Position numbers and translations under genes: made by a program. This document shows, piece by piece, positions 46,407 to 56,035 of a stretch of 64,000 nucleotides of DNA (position 1 is its first letter; the number at the start of each line of letters is the position of its first letter). Location of the stretch: positions 62,001 to 126,000 of the forward strand of contig JBDSQB010000006.1 in NCBI GenBank assembly GCA_039930045.1, given 5' to 3'. A model generated the notes under the pieces. The model ran no database searches, was not told where the DNA came from, and was given only the letters and a program-made list of their open reading frames with translations. The DNA comes from Chthoniobacterales bacterium (GTDB lineage Bacteria > Verrucomicrobiota > Verrucomicrobiia > Chthoniobacterales > DASVRZ01).

Positions 46407-47888
46407 TCAGAGATATTTCGCCCGCAGGTAGGCCAGATGATACTTCGGATTCGTCGTCTCCCCAGTCGCGGCCTGCATGATTTCCGGAGCGAGCAACGTC
46501 TGCCCATGACGATGAATATTCTGCCGCAGCCATTGCAGGAGCGGGTCGTAATTACCCAGAGTCAGCTCGTCTTGGAGGTGAGGGATTTTCGTTTCCGCCG
46601 TGGCCATGAGTTGCGAGGCGTTCAGATTTCCGAGGGTGTAAGTCGGGAAATAGCCAAACCCGGCGAAGCTCCAATGGACGTCTTGCAGGCAGCCGCGGGC
46701 GGCGTCGGGCACGCGGAGTCCGAGCGATTTCTGGAAAAGTTCGTTCCATGCGGATGGAAGTCCGGCCACCTCGAGGTCGCCGCGCAGAAGGGCCGTTTCG
46801 AGGGTAAACCGCAGCATGATGTGCAGGTCGTAGGTCATTTCGTCGGCCTCCACTCGAATGAAACTCGGCTGCACCGACTGCGTCGCCGCGGTGATGTCCT
46901 CCGGCTCGAAGTCGCGCAAATCGGGAAACCGCGCGAGGGCGTCGTCGGTCCAGCGCTGCCAAAACGTGCTGGAGCGACCGATGTGATTTTCCCACAACCG
47001 CGACTGGCTTTCGTGGATTCCATTGGAACTCGCCGTGCCGCTGGGCAGGCCAAATTGGTCCTGCGGCAGCCCGAGTTCGTAGAGCGCGTGGCCGGTTTCG
47101 TGGAGCACGCTATATAAAGAGGAGAGAAAGTCCGACTCGTCGTAGCGCGTGGTGATGCGGATGTCGCGCGGCCCGGCGGTGAGGCAAAATGGGTGCGCCG
47201 TGACGTCGATGCGACCTGCATTGAAATCATACCCGAGCGCCTCCGCCACATCGCGGGCAAAGGCGGCTTGGTCAGCGGCGGGAAACGTGCCATCGAGGCG
47301 CTGGAGCGGGCGGTGCTGGTTTTTCCGTTCGTTAAGCAGGGCGATCAGCGGCGGGCGCAACTCGGCAAACAAACTCGTGAGCTGGGCCGTGGTGATGCCG
47401 GGTTCGTAGGATTCGAGGAGCGCGTCGTAGCGTTCGCCGTCGGAGGAATAACCCCAGAAATCGGCCAAGGTGCGCGAGTGGTCGAGGAGTCGGGTCAGGC
47501 TCGGCTGGAAGAGGGAGAAATCGTTTTTCTGCCGGGCCTCGACCCAGGTGACGTGGCCGCGGGATTTCTCACGTTCCAACGTCTCGACAAACTCGACTGG
47601 AACCCGCGTGGCGCGTTCGTAACGTCGCTGCCAGCGGGCGATGTTCGCGAGTTCAATGGAACCCGACTCGTAGCCGTGGTCGGCGGCGGCTTTCAACCAG
47701 TCGCCGACTTCGGGCGCAATGAAAAGCCGGTGCGATTGCCCAGTCAGGTAGGCGAGTTGCTGCCCGCGATAATCGGCGGCGGACTTGGGAAGAACCGTCT
47801 CCTGGTCCCATTGCAGGACGTTGGAGGTGTTGTCGATCAGAGCGATCTCGCGGGCGCGTTCAGCGAGTTTTTCGTAGGCGTTCGGCAT
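46407..47888 (-). CDS. Carboxypeptidase Taq (M32 metallopeptidase)
   Basis: 493 residues from MPNAYEKLAERAREIALIDN. Zinc motif SVLHETGHALYELG (HEXXH) with the downstream Glu in NGIHESQSRLWEN, plus LQWDQETVLP and FPTYTLGNL typical of the family. A broad-specificity cytoplasmic carboxypeptidase. A further 13 codons extend upstream but are not conserved. Monocistronic. Confidence 0.95.
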   Translation of the reverse strand: MPNAYEKLAERAREIALIDNTSNVLQWDQETVLPKSAADYRGQQLAYLTGQSHRLFIAPEVGDWLKAAADHGYESGSIELANIARWQRRYERATRVPVEFVETLEREKSRGHVTWVEARQKNDFSLFQPSLTRLLDHSRTLADFWGYSSDGERYDALLESYEPGITTAQLTSLFAELRPPLIALLNERKNQHRPLQRLDGTFPAADQAAFARDVAEALGYDFNAGRIDVTAHPFCLTAGPRDIRITTRYDESDFLSSLYSVLHETGHALYELGLPQDQFGLPSGTASSNGIHESQSRLWENHIGRSSTFWQRWTDDALARFPDLRDFEPEDITAATQSVQPSFIRVEADEMTYDLHIMLRFTLETALLRGDLEVAGLPSAWNELFQKSLGLRVPDAARGCLQDVHWSFAGFGYFPTYTLGNLNASQLMATAETKIPHLQDELTLGNYDPLLQWLRQNIHRHGQTLLAPEIMQAATGETTNPKYHLAYLRAKYL

Positions 47889-47976
47889 GGGCGGCAGTGG
47901 TGTTTTTAGAATAAAAAGCTGCCGCACGGTCGGGGACGACCGTTTTCAGATGGGGGCTGAATCTTGCCGGCGCGGC

Positions 47977-48324
47977 TTACTTTCCGGCGAGAAGTTCTTT
48001 TTCGGCCTGAATCCAATCACTGGCGGAATCGCCGGGCAGGCCGTTTGCGATGCGGCGCTGTGCGACGAAGTAGGCCTGTGTCTGGATTTCCGCGTGAGTC
48101 GGAGCTTTCTTGGCGGCAGGCTTCGCCTTGGGAGCGGAGACGGCGGCCTTGGCGGCAACGACTTTGGCAGCGACCGGTTTCTTGGCGACCACTTCCTTCA
48201 CAGGAGCGACTGGTGCCACGGCTTTGGCTGCTGATTTCACGGCCGGCTTCGCGACTGGCGCAGCGGCTTTGGTAACGGCCTTTACAGGCTCGACGACGGC
48301 TGGTTTAACGATTTTTTTTCCCAT
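47977..48324 (-). CDS. Lys/Ala-rich histone-like protein with DUF2934 tail
   Basis: 115 residues from MGKKIVKPAVVEPVKAVTKA. The first ~75 residues are Lys/Ala/Val/Pro-rich repeats like eukaryotic H1 C-terminal tails and bacterial AlgP, likely a DNA-binding disordered arm. The end THAEIQTQAYFVAQRRIANG..DWIQAEKELL is a DUF2934 domain. Probably a nucleoid-associated protein; inference from composition. Confidence 0.8.
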   Translation of the reverse strand: MGKKIVKPAVVEPVKAVTKAAAPVAKPAVKSAAKAVAPVAPVKEVVAKKPVAAKVVAAKAAVSAPKAKPAAKKAPTHAEIQTQAYFVAQRRIANGLPGDSASDWIQAEKELLAGK

Positions 48325-48456
48325 AATACGACTTTCTTCTTTCTGTTTGAGGGTCCACCCAAAGGACCACACGCGTTGTCTTATATCTGAAAACGCCGGG
48401 GACGGAAGAAAAAAGATTCCCGCTTGGTTTCAAGGTGGGCTGGGCTACTTTCCGCC

Positions 48457-48876
48457 ATGAAATCGTTCTTCCTGCGCTGGATGGTGACGGCGGTGTCCGT
48501 GCTGGTCGCGGCCCAACTCCTCGACGGGATTACCTACACGAGTTGGGTGGCATTGTTATTGGCGGCGCTGGTTTTGGGGCTGCTGAATGCGCTGGTGCGT
48601 CCGGTGCTGCTGCTTTTGAGCCTGCCGTTCATTCTCGTGACGATGGGCCTTTTTATCCTAATCGTAAACGCGGCGGTGCTAAAGCTGACCAGCGGACTGA
48701 CGCCAGGTTTTCAAGTGACCGGGTTTTGGACGACGGTTTTCGGTTCCATTATTATCAGCACGGTGTCGTGGTTGTTAAGTGCGCTGTTTCAGGATGAAAA
48801 CAAACGGGTGCGAGTGATGACGAACGCGTCGCAAATCCGCGGGATGAAGCAAGCGCAGGGGCGGGTGATCGAGTGA
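48457..48876 (+). CDS. Four-helix membrane protein (phage holin 4_2 / DUF360-like)
   Basis: 139 residues from MKSFFLRWMVTAVSVLVAAQ. Four membrane segments, the second AALVLGLLNALVRPVLLLLSL with the family N-A-x-x-R-P motif, match PF04020. Chromosomal members are widespread and not linked to phage. Short basic C-terminus. The stop overlaps trpF in GTGA. Confidence 0.88.
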   Translation: MKSFFLRWMVTAVSVLVAAQLLDGITYTSWVALLLAALVLGLLNALVRPVLLLLSLPFILVTMGLFILIVNAAVLKLTSGLTPGFQVTGFWTTVFGSIIISTVSWLLSALFQDENKRVRVMTNASQIRGMKQAQGRVIE

Positions 48877-49535
48877 GGACGCCCTTTGAGCGGCTCGCGC
48901 CCGGAGCGGTCGGAGTGAAAATTTGCGGGATTACCAATGCGGCAGACGCGGGCATGGCGATCGAGGCGGGCGCGGACGCGTTGGGGTTTAATTTCTATGC
49001 GGACTCGAAGCGATTCGTGGCATTGGAAACGGAGCGTCACTGGCTGGAAAAGGTGCCAGATTCTGTGCTTCGCGTAGCCGTCGTGGTGAATCCGACCCGC
49101 GACGAGGCGATGCGTCTGCTAGAGGAGCCGTTCCTCGACGCGATCCAGTTGCATGGCGATGAAACGGTCGATTTTGCGAAAGCTCTCTCATCCGCGAGTG
49201 AGAAAATGGTGATCAAGGCTCTGCGCGTGCAAAATGCCGAATCTTTGCGCGCCGTGGCGGACTTTGAGGAATTTCCAGTGTTGCTCGACGCGTTTGCCGG
49301 AAATGAACGAGGCGGAACCGGGCATACATTTGATTGGAACTGGATTCAGGCCGCCCCGGAAACCGAACGGCTGCTGCTTTCTGGAGGGTTGACTCCGGAG
49401 AATGTGGCCACGGCTTTGCGACTCACAAAATTGCGATACGTCGATGTGGCGAGCGGAGTTGAGGAAAATCCCCGGCAAAAAAGCGCCGGGGAAGTGCGGC
49501 AATTCGTCGCCGAAGTGCGGAAATCAGCGAGTTAG
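48873..49535 (+). CDS. trpF: Phosphoribosylanthranilate isomerase
   Basis: 220 residues, GTG start overlapping the membrane protein gene. TIM barrel of tryptophan synthesis: VKICGITNAADAGMA (active Cys), IQLHGDET, LLDAF, LLSGGLTPENVATAL and VDVASGVEE. No other trp gene is near. A normal-length enzyme. Confidence 0.95.
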   Translation: MRTPFERLAPGAVGVKICGITNAADAGMAIEAGADALGFNFYADSKRFVALETERHWLEKVPDSVLRVAVVVNPTRDEAMRLLEEPFLDAIQLHGDETVDFAKALSSASEKMVIKALRVQNAESLRAVADFEEFPVLLDAFAGNERGGTGHTFDWNWIQAAPETERLLLSGGLTPENVATALRLTKLRYVDVASGVEENPRQKSAGEVRQFVAEVRKSAS

Positions 49536-49694
49536 GCCCGACTCGCATCTCTTTTCTGCGAAAGAAACCGCCCAATTCGGGGCTTTATTCGCAAATGCAA
49601 GAGGCTGCAATTTCTTCTGACTCCGGGAACAGGGTTGGTCTGCTTTCTGCTTAAAAGGATTGTGCAAACCGCAAACCTTAGAAAGCAGCACGCC

Positions 49695-51599
49695 ATGTTT
49701 ACCCGAATCCGAAATATCTCCACACTGGGCGCCTTCAGTTCCCTGTGCCTGTTGTTCCCCCTCATCACTTCAGCCCAGGAAGTCGCCTCGCCGACCGCTT
49801 CACCGAAGCTCGTCTCTGGCCTCCTCCAGCCGAAAACTCCCCAAGCACCTACACCCACCGCTCCGGTGCCCACGCCGCCAGCGGCTCCCGAGCCGAGCCT
49901 CACTCCGGCCATTCCCACGACTGCGGAAGCGCCTGCGACTTTGCAGGCTCCGGCTCCTGTGGATGTGCCCAATAACGAAATTCCCGCAGCCATCGAGCCT
50001 CCCATTGGCGGAGCTGCCTCCGACATGGCTCCAGATACGGCTGCAACTCCTGCCGGAGAAGCAGGTCTTCCCCCGCTGAGTACGAGCGAAACATCGACCG
50101 TCGCTTCCGGCGGGGCCAAGCCTCGTGAGTTCCAAGGCGATGAACTCGGTCAGGTGCTGCGTTTGCTTGCCCGCCAGGCCAAGATCGATCTCGTGGTTGG
50201 CGAGAGCATTCAAGGAACAGTGACGATGCGCCTCGAGAACAAGACGGCGATGCAAGCCATCCAGATCATCGTCCAAGACAAGGGCCTCTATATGTATGAG
50301 ACCGACGGCACGTTTTTCATCAAGACCGAGGCAGAGAAGAAAAAAGAGCCGACCGACGCTGGTTTCTACACCTTCAGCTACGGCCGCGCCGATGCGTCTG
50401 CCGCGCTGCTCCAAGCGCAAATCCTGAGCGGCATCCCGCCGCAGATCGATCCTCGCACGAACACGATTTTCTACCGGGAATTTAAGTCGAACATGGCCAC
50501 CATTGCAGCGTTTCTCCAGCTCATCGATAAGCCCACCCGCCAAGTGATGATCGAAGCGCGCCTCGTGGAAGTCACTGCTAATCCGAAGCAAGCCTACGGA
50601 GTCAACTGGGGCGGCGTTTTTGGTAGTTCATCCCAAGCTCAGACCCTTCGCTACGGTGGTGTAACACCTGGCACATCCAAGTATGATCCAACCGGAACCT
50701 TTCTTGTTGGTGACAAGCCGCCCACATTGACTACTGCTGATGGCAAATTTCAACCTACAGACTTCTATGAGGCCGCAGGTTTGGGTAGCAACAAGTTCAA
50801 TTCCATTGGCAATCAGTTTGCGATTTTGAGTATTCCGTCCATGTCCCTGACGATGCGCCTTTTGAACGAGGATCAGGATGCCGAGTTCCTCGCCAACCCT
50901 CGGATCGTCACTGCTGACAACCAGGAAGCCACGATCAAAATTGTCCGCAGCCAACCGGTTCCTCAACTGAACTTCAACGAGCAGACGGCGACTGCGGTCT
51001 TCGGTGGATTTGAAGAAAAGGAATACGGCAACAAGCTGGTCGTGAAACCCTCCATCAATAAAGACGACTTTGTGACTCTCTCGGTCAAACCCGAGATCAG
51101 CAACAAAGTCTCCGACGCTCAATTCACCATCAGCGGTGCCACGGTGTTCAGCCCGATCATCGATACACGCACCTTGGAATCGAATGTTCTTATCAAGAGC
51201 GGCGATACACTGGCCATCGGCGGTCTCTTACAGGATGAAAGTAGCAAACAGCGCTCGAAGGTTCCAGTCTTGGGCGACATTCCCGGCTTAGGCTACCTCT
51301 TCCAAGAGAAGATTAATTCCAAGACCAAGCGCAACCTGCTCGTCTTCGTTACTCCCACGATCATTCAGCAGGGCTACGGCACCGGATTGGAAGACCAGGT
51401 TTCTGGCCTGAGCAACAGCGGCGAGGAATTCGCCGATCCAAATGGCTGGAGAAACAACGCCAAAGGCTCGATCCGCATCCTCCCGACTTCCAATCGGACC
51501 GCCGCAGCTAGCATTCCGGCCCCGGGCATTCCCAAGCAGCCGAAGCGGGTCAAATCCAGTTCGACCACCATCACCACGACGAATTATCGCGGGAAATAA
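49695..51599 (+). CDS. Secretin (type II secretion / type IV pilus outer-membrane channel)
   Basis: 634 residues from MFTRIRNISTLGAFSSLCLL, a signal peptide. A ~90-residue Pro/Ala-rich linker, an STN-like domain (DELGQVLRLLARQAKIDLVV), a NolW-like N1 domain (DKPTRQVMIEARLVEV) and the C-terminal secretin domain (LGDIPGLGYLFQEK, LLVFVTPTII). The lack of gsp or pil neighbours leaves T2SS versus T4P unresolved. Ends in a strong terminator; 159 bases upstream hold no obvious gene. Confidence 0.93.
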   Translation: MFTRIRNISTLGAFSSLCLLFPLITSAQEVASPTASPKLVSGLLQPKTPQAPTPTAPVPTPPAAPEPSLTPAIPTTAEAPATLQAPAPVDVPNNEIPAAIEPPIGGAASDMAPDTAATPAGEAGLPPLSTSETSTVASGGAKPREFQGDELGQVLRLLARQAKIDLVVGESIQGTVTMRLENKTAMQAIQIIVQDKGLYMYETDGTFFIKTEAEKKKEPTDAGFYTFSYGRADASAALLQAQILSGIPPQIDPRTNTIFYREFKSNMATIAAFLQLIDKPTRQVMIEARLVEVTANPKQAYGVNWGGVFGSSSQAQTLRYGGVTPGTSKYDPTGTFLVGDKPPTLTTADGKFQPTDFYEAAGLGSNKFNSIGNQFAILSIPSMSLTMRLLNEDQDAEFLANPRIVTADNQEATIKIVRSQPVPQLNFNEQTATAVFGGFEEKEYGNKLVVKPSINKDDFVTLSVKPEISNKVSDAQFTISGATVFSPIIDTRTLESNVLIKSGDTLAIGGLLQDESSKQRSKVPVLGDIPGLGYLFQEKINSKTKRNLLVFVTPTIIQQGYGTGLEDQVSGLSNSGEEFADPNGWRNNAKGSIRILPTSNRTAAASIPAPGIPKQPKRVKSSSTTITTTNYRGK

Positions 51600-51622
51600 T
51601 TGATCGACAGACTCCGCTCTGA

Positions 51623-52783
<1,161 letters not shown>

Positions 52784-52791
52784 AAAAATTT

Positions 52792-52877
52792 CACACGGAG
52801 GCACGGAGCTCACGGAGAAAAAGAGGGAATAAAAGCGCCTCATTTCCTCCTCCGTGAACTCCGTGTTTCTCCGTGCG
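52792..52877. repeat. CACGGAG inverted repeat
   Basis: Three CACGGAG/ACGGAG words on the left match CTCCGTG words on the right, in the same spacing, forming an imperfect long stem-loop. Lies between leuB and the small ORF. Could terminate leuB transcripts; there is no clear T tract. Confidence 0.7.
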
Positions 52878-52925
52878 ACCTCAAACCTCTTGCTGCTGCC
52901 TTGCAACCGGAGTAGTGCTTGCCCC

Positions 52926-53147
52926 ATGCAACCGATTGTTAATTGCGAAGAATTCATCGGCAAAACGGTTGGCCGCAGGAATCCCTCTGGTGTTTTGCAG
53001 GCAAAACGCTCCGAAACCGAAGCCAATAAACAATGGCAAAACGCAGGCATCGGTCTGCGTGTGAAGAGAGGCGTCTATCGTTTCAAAAGCCATGAGGAGG
53101 CTGACCAATGGCTGATGGACCATTTGACCCGGATACCGGCGAACTGA
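52926..53147 (+). CDS. Small protein upstream of a nucleotidyltransferase (antitoxin-like)
   Basis: 73 residues from MQPIVNCEEFIGKTVGRRNP; basic, with a C-terminal helix SHEEADQWLMDHL. No recognised family. Its 40-base overlap with the nucleotidyltransferase gene implies translational coupling, like toxin-antitoxin or small regulator/effector pairs. Start chosen at the ATG after CCCC. Confidence 0.55.
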   Translation: MQPIVNCEEFIGKTVGRRNPSGVLQAKRSETEANKQWQNAGIGLRVKRGVYRFKSHEEADQWLMDHLTRIPAN

Positions 53148-53632
53148 TTCCTCGCGATCCTTCATTGGAGGATCTGGCGGCGCTCTGCCGGGAGCTAACT
53201 TCCCAAGGAGCCACTTACATCGTCGTAGGCGGATTTGCCATTCGTGCCAACGGCTACCCTCGGCACACCGGCGATGTGGACCTCCTCATCGACGCCAGTC
53301 TGGAAAACGAAGCCCGCGTTTTCGCCGCTCTCGCCACTCTGCCCGACGGCTGCGTGCGCGAACTCGATCCCGGCGATGTGGCTAAATTTACCGTCGTGCG
53401 TGTGGCCGACGAAATCCTCATTGACCTCATGGCCAGCGCCTCGGGCATCGACTACGCCGAAGCCTCCAAAAGCGTCGTCATTCACGAGATCGACGGCGTA
53501 GCGATTCCCTTTGCCAGCCCGGAACTGCTGTGGCGCATGAAATCGCGCACCGGACGCGAAAAAGACCGGGGCGATCTGTATTTTCTCCGCCAATGGTTCG
53601 CCGCGCGCGGCCAGACGCCGCCAGAAGTCTAG
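53108..53632 (+). CDS. Nucleotidyltransferase-fold protein (DUF6036/AbiEii/MNT-like)
   Basis: 174 residues. The nucleotidyltransferase signature VVGGFAIRANGYPRHTGDVDLLID (GG..D-x-D) is intact, followed by a ligand region DEILIDLMASASG. Related proteins are toxins of type IV/VII modules (AbiEii, MNT). Coupled to the small ORF upstream, which may be its antitoxin or partner. Function inferred from fold only. Confidence 0.7.
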   Translation: MADGPFDPDTGELIPRDPSLEDLAALCRELTSQGATYIVVGGFAIRANGYPRHTGDVDLLIDASLENEARVFAALATLPDGCVRELDPGDVAKFTVVRVADEILIDLMASASGIDYAEASKSVVIHEIDGVAIPFASPELLWRMKSRTGREKDRGDLYFLRQWFAARGQTPPEV

Positions 53633-54342
53633 GTTTTTAACCGCCAGATGTCCCAGAGCATCTGCAGGCTGTCGTGGATGATGTGGACTTTGCTCGCGGT
53701 CGAGTTGCGCCATTCCACAGGAAGATCAGCCATGCGGTAGCCGCGTTGGCGGGCGAGCAGGAGAATTTCCACATCGAAGGCGAATCCATCGATCGTCTGC
53801 GCTGCAAAAAGATCCCGCGCCGCCTTGCGCCGAAACGCCTTGAACCCGCACTGCGTGTCGCGCAGCGGAATCCGCGACATCATTCGCACGAGGTGATTGA
53901 ACGTCTGCCCCATCGAACGCCGCAGCCAGCCTTGCGCCGCCACGATGTCGCTCCCGGCGTGCTGCCGGTTGCCGACCAAAATGTCGATCTCCCGATTCGA
54001 CTCAAACTCCGCTGCAAACACCTCCACCGTCGCCACCGGCACGCTCAGATCCGCGTCCATGAAAAACACGATTTTGCCCTGCGCCGCGAGCATCCCGCGT
54101 TTCACGGCGTAACCTTTGCCGCGTTGCACGTCATTCGCCAGCACGCGAAATTGAGGGTGCTTTTTCGCAAACGACTCCGCCAGCGCCAGCGTCGCGTCGG
54201 TGCTTTTTTCAACGGCCAGAATCACTTCCGCACTTTTCCCAGCGACAAACTCCGCCAGCACCGCCAGCGTCCCCGGCAGCCGCGATTCCTCATTAAAAGC
54301 CGGAATCACAATGGACAAACTGGGGTGATTTTCCGGTAACAT
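53629..54342 (-). CDS. Glycosyltransferase family 2 (dolichyl-phosphate mannosyltransferase-like)
   Basis: 237 residues from MLPENHPSLSIVIPAFNEES. GT-A fold: SIVIPAFNEESRLPG, RGKGYAVKRGMLAAQGK, FFMDADLSVP (DxD), and DTQCGFKAFRRKAARDLF. Likely makes a polyprenyl-phosphate sugar used by the neighbouring GT-C protein. Overlaps the next gene's start, divergently (CATG); frame upstream of this ATG is antisense to that gene. Converges on the nucleotidyltransferase gene. Confidence 0.88.
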   Translation of the reverse strand: MLPENHPSLSIVIPAFNEESRLPGTLAVLAEFVAGKSAEVILAVEKSTDATLALAESFAKKHPQFRVLANDVQRGKGYAVKRGMLAAQGKIVFFMDADLSVPVATVEVFAAEFESNREIDILVGNRQHAGSDIVAAQGWLRRSMGQTFNHLVRMMSRIPLRDTQCGFKAFRRKAARDLFAAQTIDGFAFDVEILLLARQRGYRMADLPVEWRNSTASKVHIIHDSLQMLWDIWRLKT

Positions 54343-55909
54343 GCGCGAGATGCCACTAGTAGCCAACGACTCTGCCAAGTCCAAAGAAAATGTCGTCCCG
54401 CGCTGGATTCCGTGGGTCATCCTGCTTGTGGCCGCGTTCTTCCGCATCGCCTGGCTCGACATTAAACCGGCCCATTTCGACGAGGGCATCAATGGCTGGT
54501 TTTGCGATCAGATGACGAAAAATGGCTGCTATCAATACGATCCGACCAACTACCACGGGCCGCTCCATTTCTACGTCGAGTTTCTGTCGCTGACCATGTT
54601 CGGACGCAACCTCTGGGCGCTGCGAATACCCGTTGTGTTAGTCGGCCTGCTAACCATCTGGATGGCCTGGGCGTTTCGCCGACACTTCGGAGATCGGGCG
54701 GCGGCCATCGCTGCGGCGGGCCTGGCCGTCTCTCCGGGGTTTGTCTTTTATCAGCGCTACGCCATTCACGAAACGTGGCTCGTCCTCTTTCTCATGCAAC
54801 TCACCTGGGGCATCCTGGAAATGGTTAGTCGAGGGAGCCCTCGTGGGATGTTGGCAGTCGTGATCGGCGCGACGGGTTGCATCCTAACCAAGGAAACTTA
54901 CGCCATCCATTTCGTCGCCATCGGACTTGCATTTCTATCTTACTCGATCTGGCAACGCGCCATTCCAGTGAGACCCGAATGGGAAACATCGCGACAACAC
55001 TGGAGTCGGGATCAATTCTGGAAATACCTAGCCTTCGCCGTCTTTGCGGTGATTTTTTTCTACTCCGGCAACTTCTTCTACTGGAAAGGATTGAAAGGAA
55101 TCTTCAGCACTTTCCTCACTTGGACCCACACTGGCATGGACAGCGCCGGCCACGCCAAAAAGGATCAGCAAATCGGCCCATTCAACTACTACTGGCTCTG
55201 GCTCGGATGGAAGTTTGAGCCGCTAATGTTAGCTGGTGTGGCAGCGAGTCTGGTCACACTCTGGCGCTCGACCGGCCCGGCCCGCTGGCTGGCGCTCTAT
55301 GCATTGGCCGCGCTCTGCGGCTACTCGATCATCGCCTACAAAACGCCGTGGTGCGTGATCTCCATTGCCTGGCCGTTTTATCTGCTGAGCGGAATCGGAC
55401 TCGACTGGATTTTGCGCCTGCGCTGGACGTTTCTAACCTGCGTGCTAACCACAGCCGCCTTTAGTTTTTCCGTCGCGAGAACTATCGAACTCAACTACCG
55501 CAAGTTTGACGACGACAAGCTGCCCTATGTTTACGTGCAGACTTATCGCGATGTTAACAAAGTGCTGGAACCCATCGACTCCCTGCTGCGGCGCGATCCG
55601 TCGCGAATGAACATGCGCGGGCAGATGCATCTCGATAGTTACTATCCGCTGCCGTGGTATTTCGGCGGCTTGAACCACGTGTATTGTCCGAAACCGGGCG
55701 TGTATCAGGCGGATGAAGATTCGGAATTTCTCATCTGCGACTCCGACAAAGTGGACGAGCTCGCCGGGCATTTGCAGGAAGCCTACTACCTCGTGCCTTT
55801 CCGTTTGCGCTCGGGTCAGGAGCCGTGCACCGCGCTTTTCAACGCTGCGGTGTTTGGTCCAGAGTTTGGGGATCGCGAGCCGGATCTGACGGCGAAGGAA
55901 GCGGAGTAA
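54341..55909 (+). CDS. Agl23-like (TIGR03663) membrane glycosyltransferase
   Basis: 522 residues (an ATG three codons later is possible). About ten membrane helices; the first periplasmic loop has the acidic motif AHFDEGINGWFCDQM of GT-C enzymes. Matches TIGR03663, flippase-associated Agl23 found in archaeal surface glycosylation clusters. Probably moves or uses polyprenyl-linked sugars. Ends against repeat A copy 3. Substrate unknown. Confidence 0.82.
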   Translation: MREMPLVANDSAKSKENVVPRWIPWVILLVAAFFRIAWLDIKPAHFDEGINGWFCDQMTKNGCYQYDPTNYHGPLHFYVEFLSLTMFGRNLWALRIPVVLVGLLTIWMAWAFRRHFGDRAAAIAAAGLAVSPGFVFYQRYAIHETWLVLFLMQLTWGILEMVSRGSPRGMLAVVIGATGCILTKETYAIHFVAIGLAFLSYSIWQRAIPVRPEWETSRQHWSRDQFWKYLAFAVFAVIFFYSGNFFYWKGLKGIFSTFLTWTHTGMDSAGHAKKDQQIGPFNYYWLWLGWKFEPLMLAGVAASLVTLWRSTGPARWLALYALAALCGYSIIAYKTPWCVISIAWPFYLLSGIGLDWILRLRWTFLTCVLTTAAFSFSVARTIELNYRKFDDDKLPYVYVQTYRDVNKVLEPIDSLLRRDPSRMNMRGQMHLDSYYPLPWYFGGLNHVYCPKPGVYQADEDSEFLICDSDKVDELAGHLQEAYYLVPFRLRSGQEPCTALFNAAVFGPEFGDREPDLTAKEAE

Positions 55910-55916
55910 ATTCCCC

Positions 55917-56020
55917 GGGAGCGCACGCGTCTCGCGTGTCCCAGCGGACGTCTCGTCCGATGGCCTGGAACAGCTTTGAGGCGAGACACCTCAAAGATCA
56001 CGCGAGACGCGTGCGCTCCC
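55917..56020. repeat. Stem-loop repeat A, long copy 2
   Basis: Outer arms of 22 bases (55917-55938 and 55999-56020) are perfectly complementary, starting GGGAGCGCACGCG. Inside: hairpin GGACG-TCT-CGTCC, identical to the other long copy, and CTTTGAGG/CCTCAAAG around CGAGACA, where the equivalent stem of the other copy is CCCTTT/AAAGGG. Between convergent genes. Confidence 0.92.
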
Positions 56021-56035
56021 TAAAAACTTCCGCTG

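Noticed and set aside
48457-48876. Holin-like gene as a phage remnant
   Set aside because: The PF04020 type is common on chromosomes outside phages, it is coupled to trpF, and no other phage gene is nearby.
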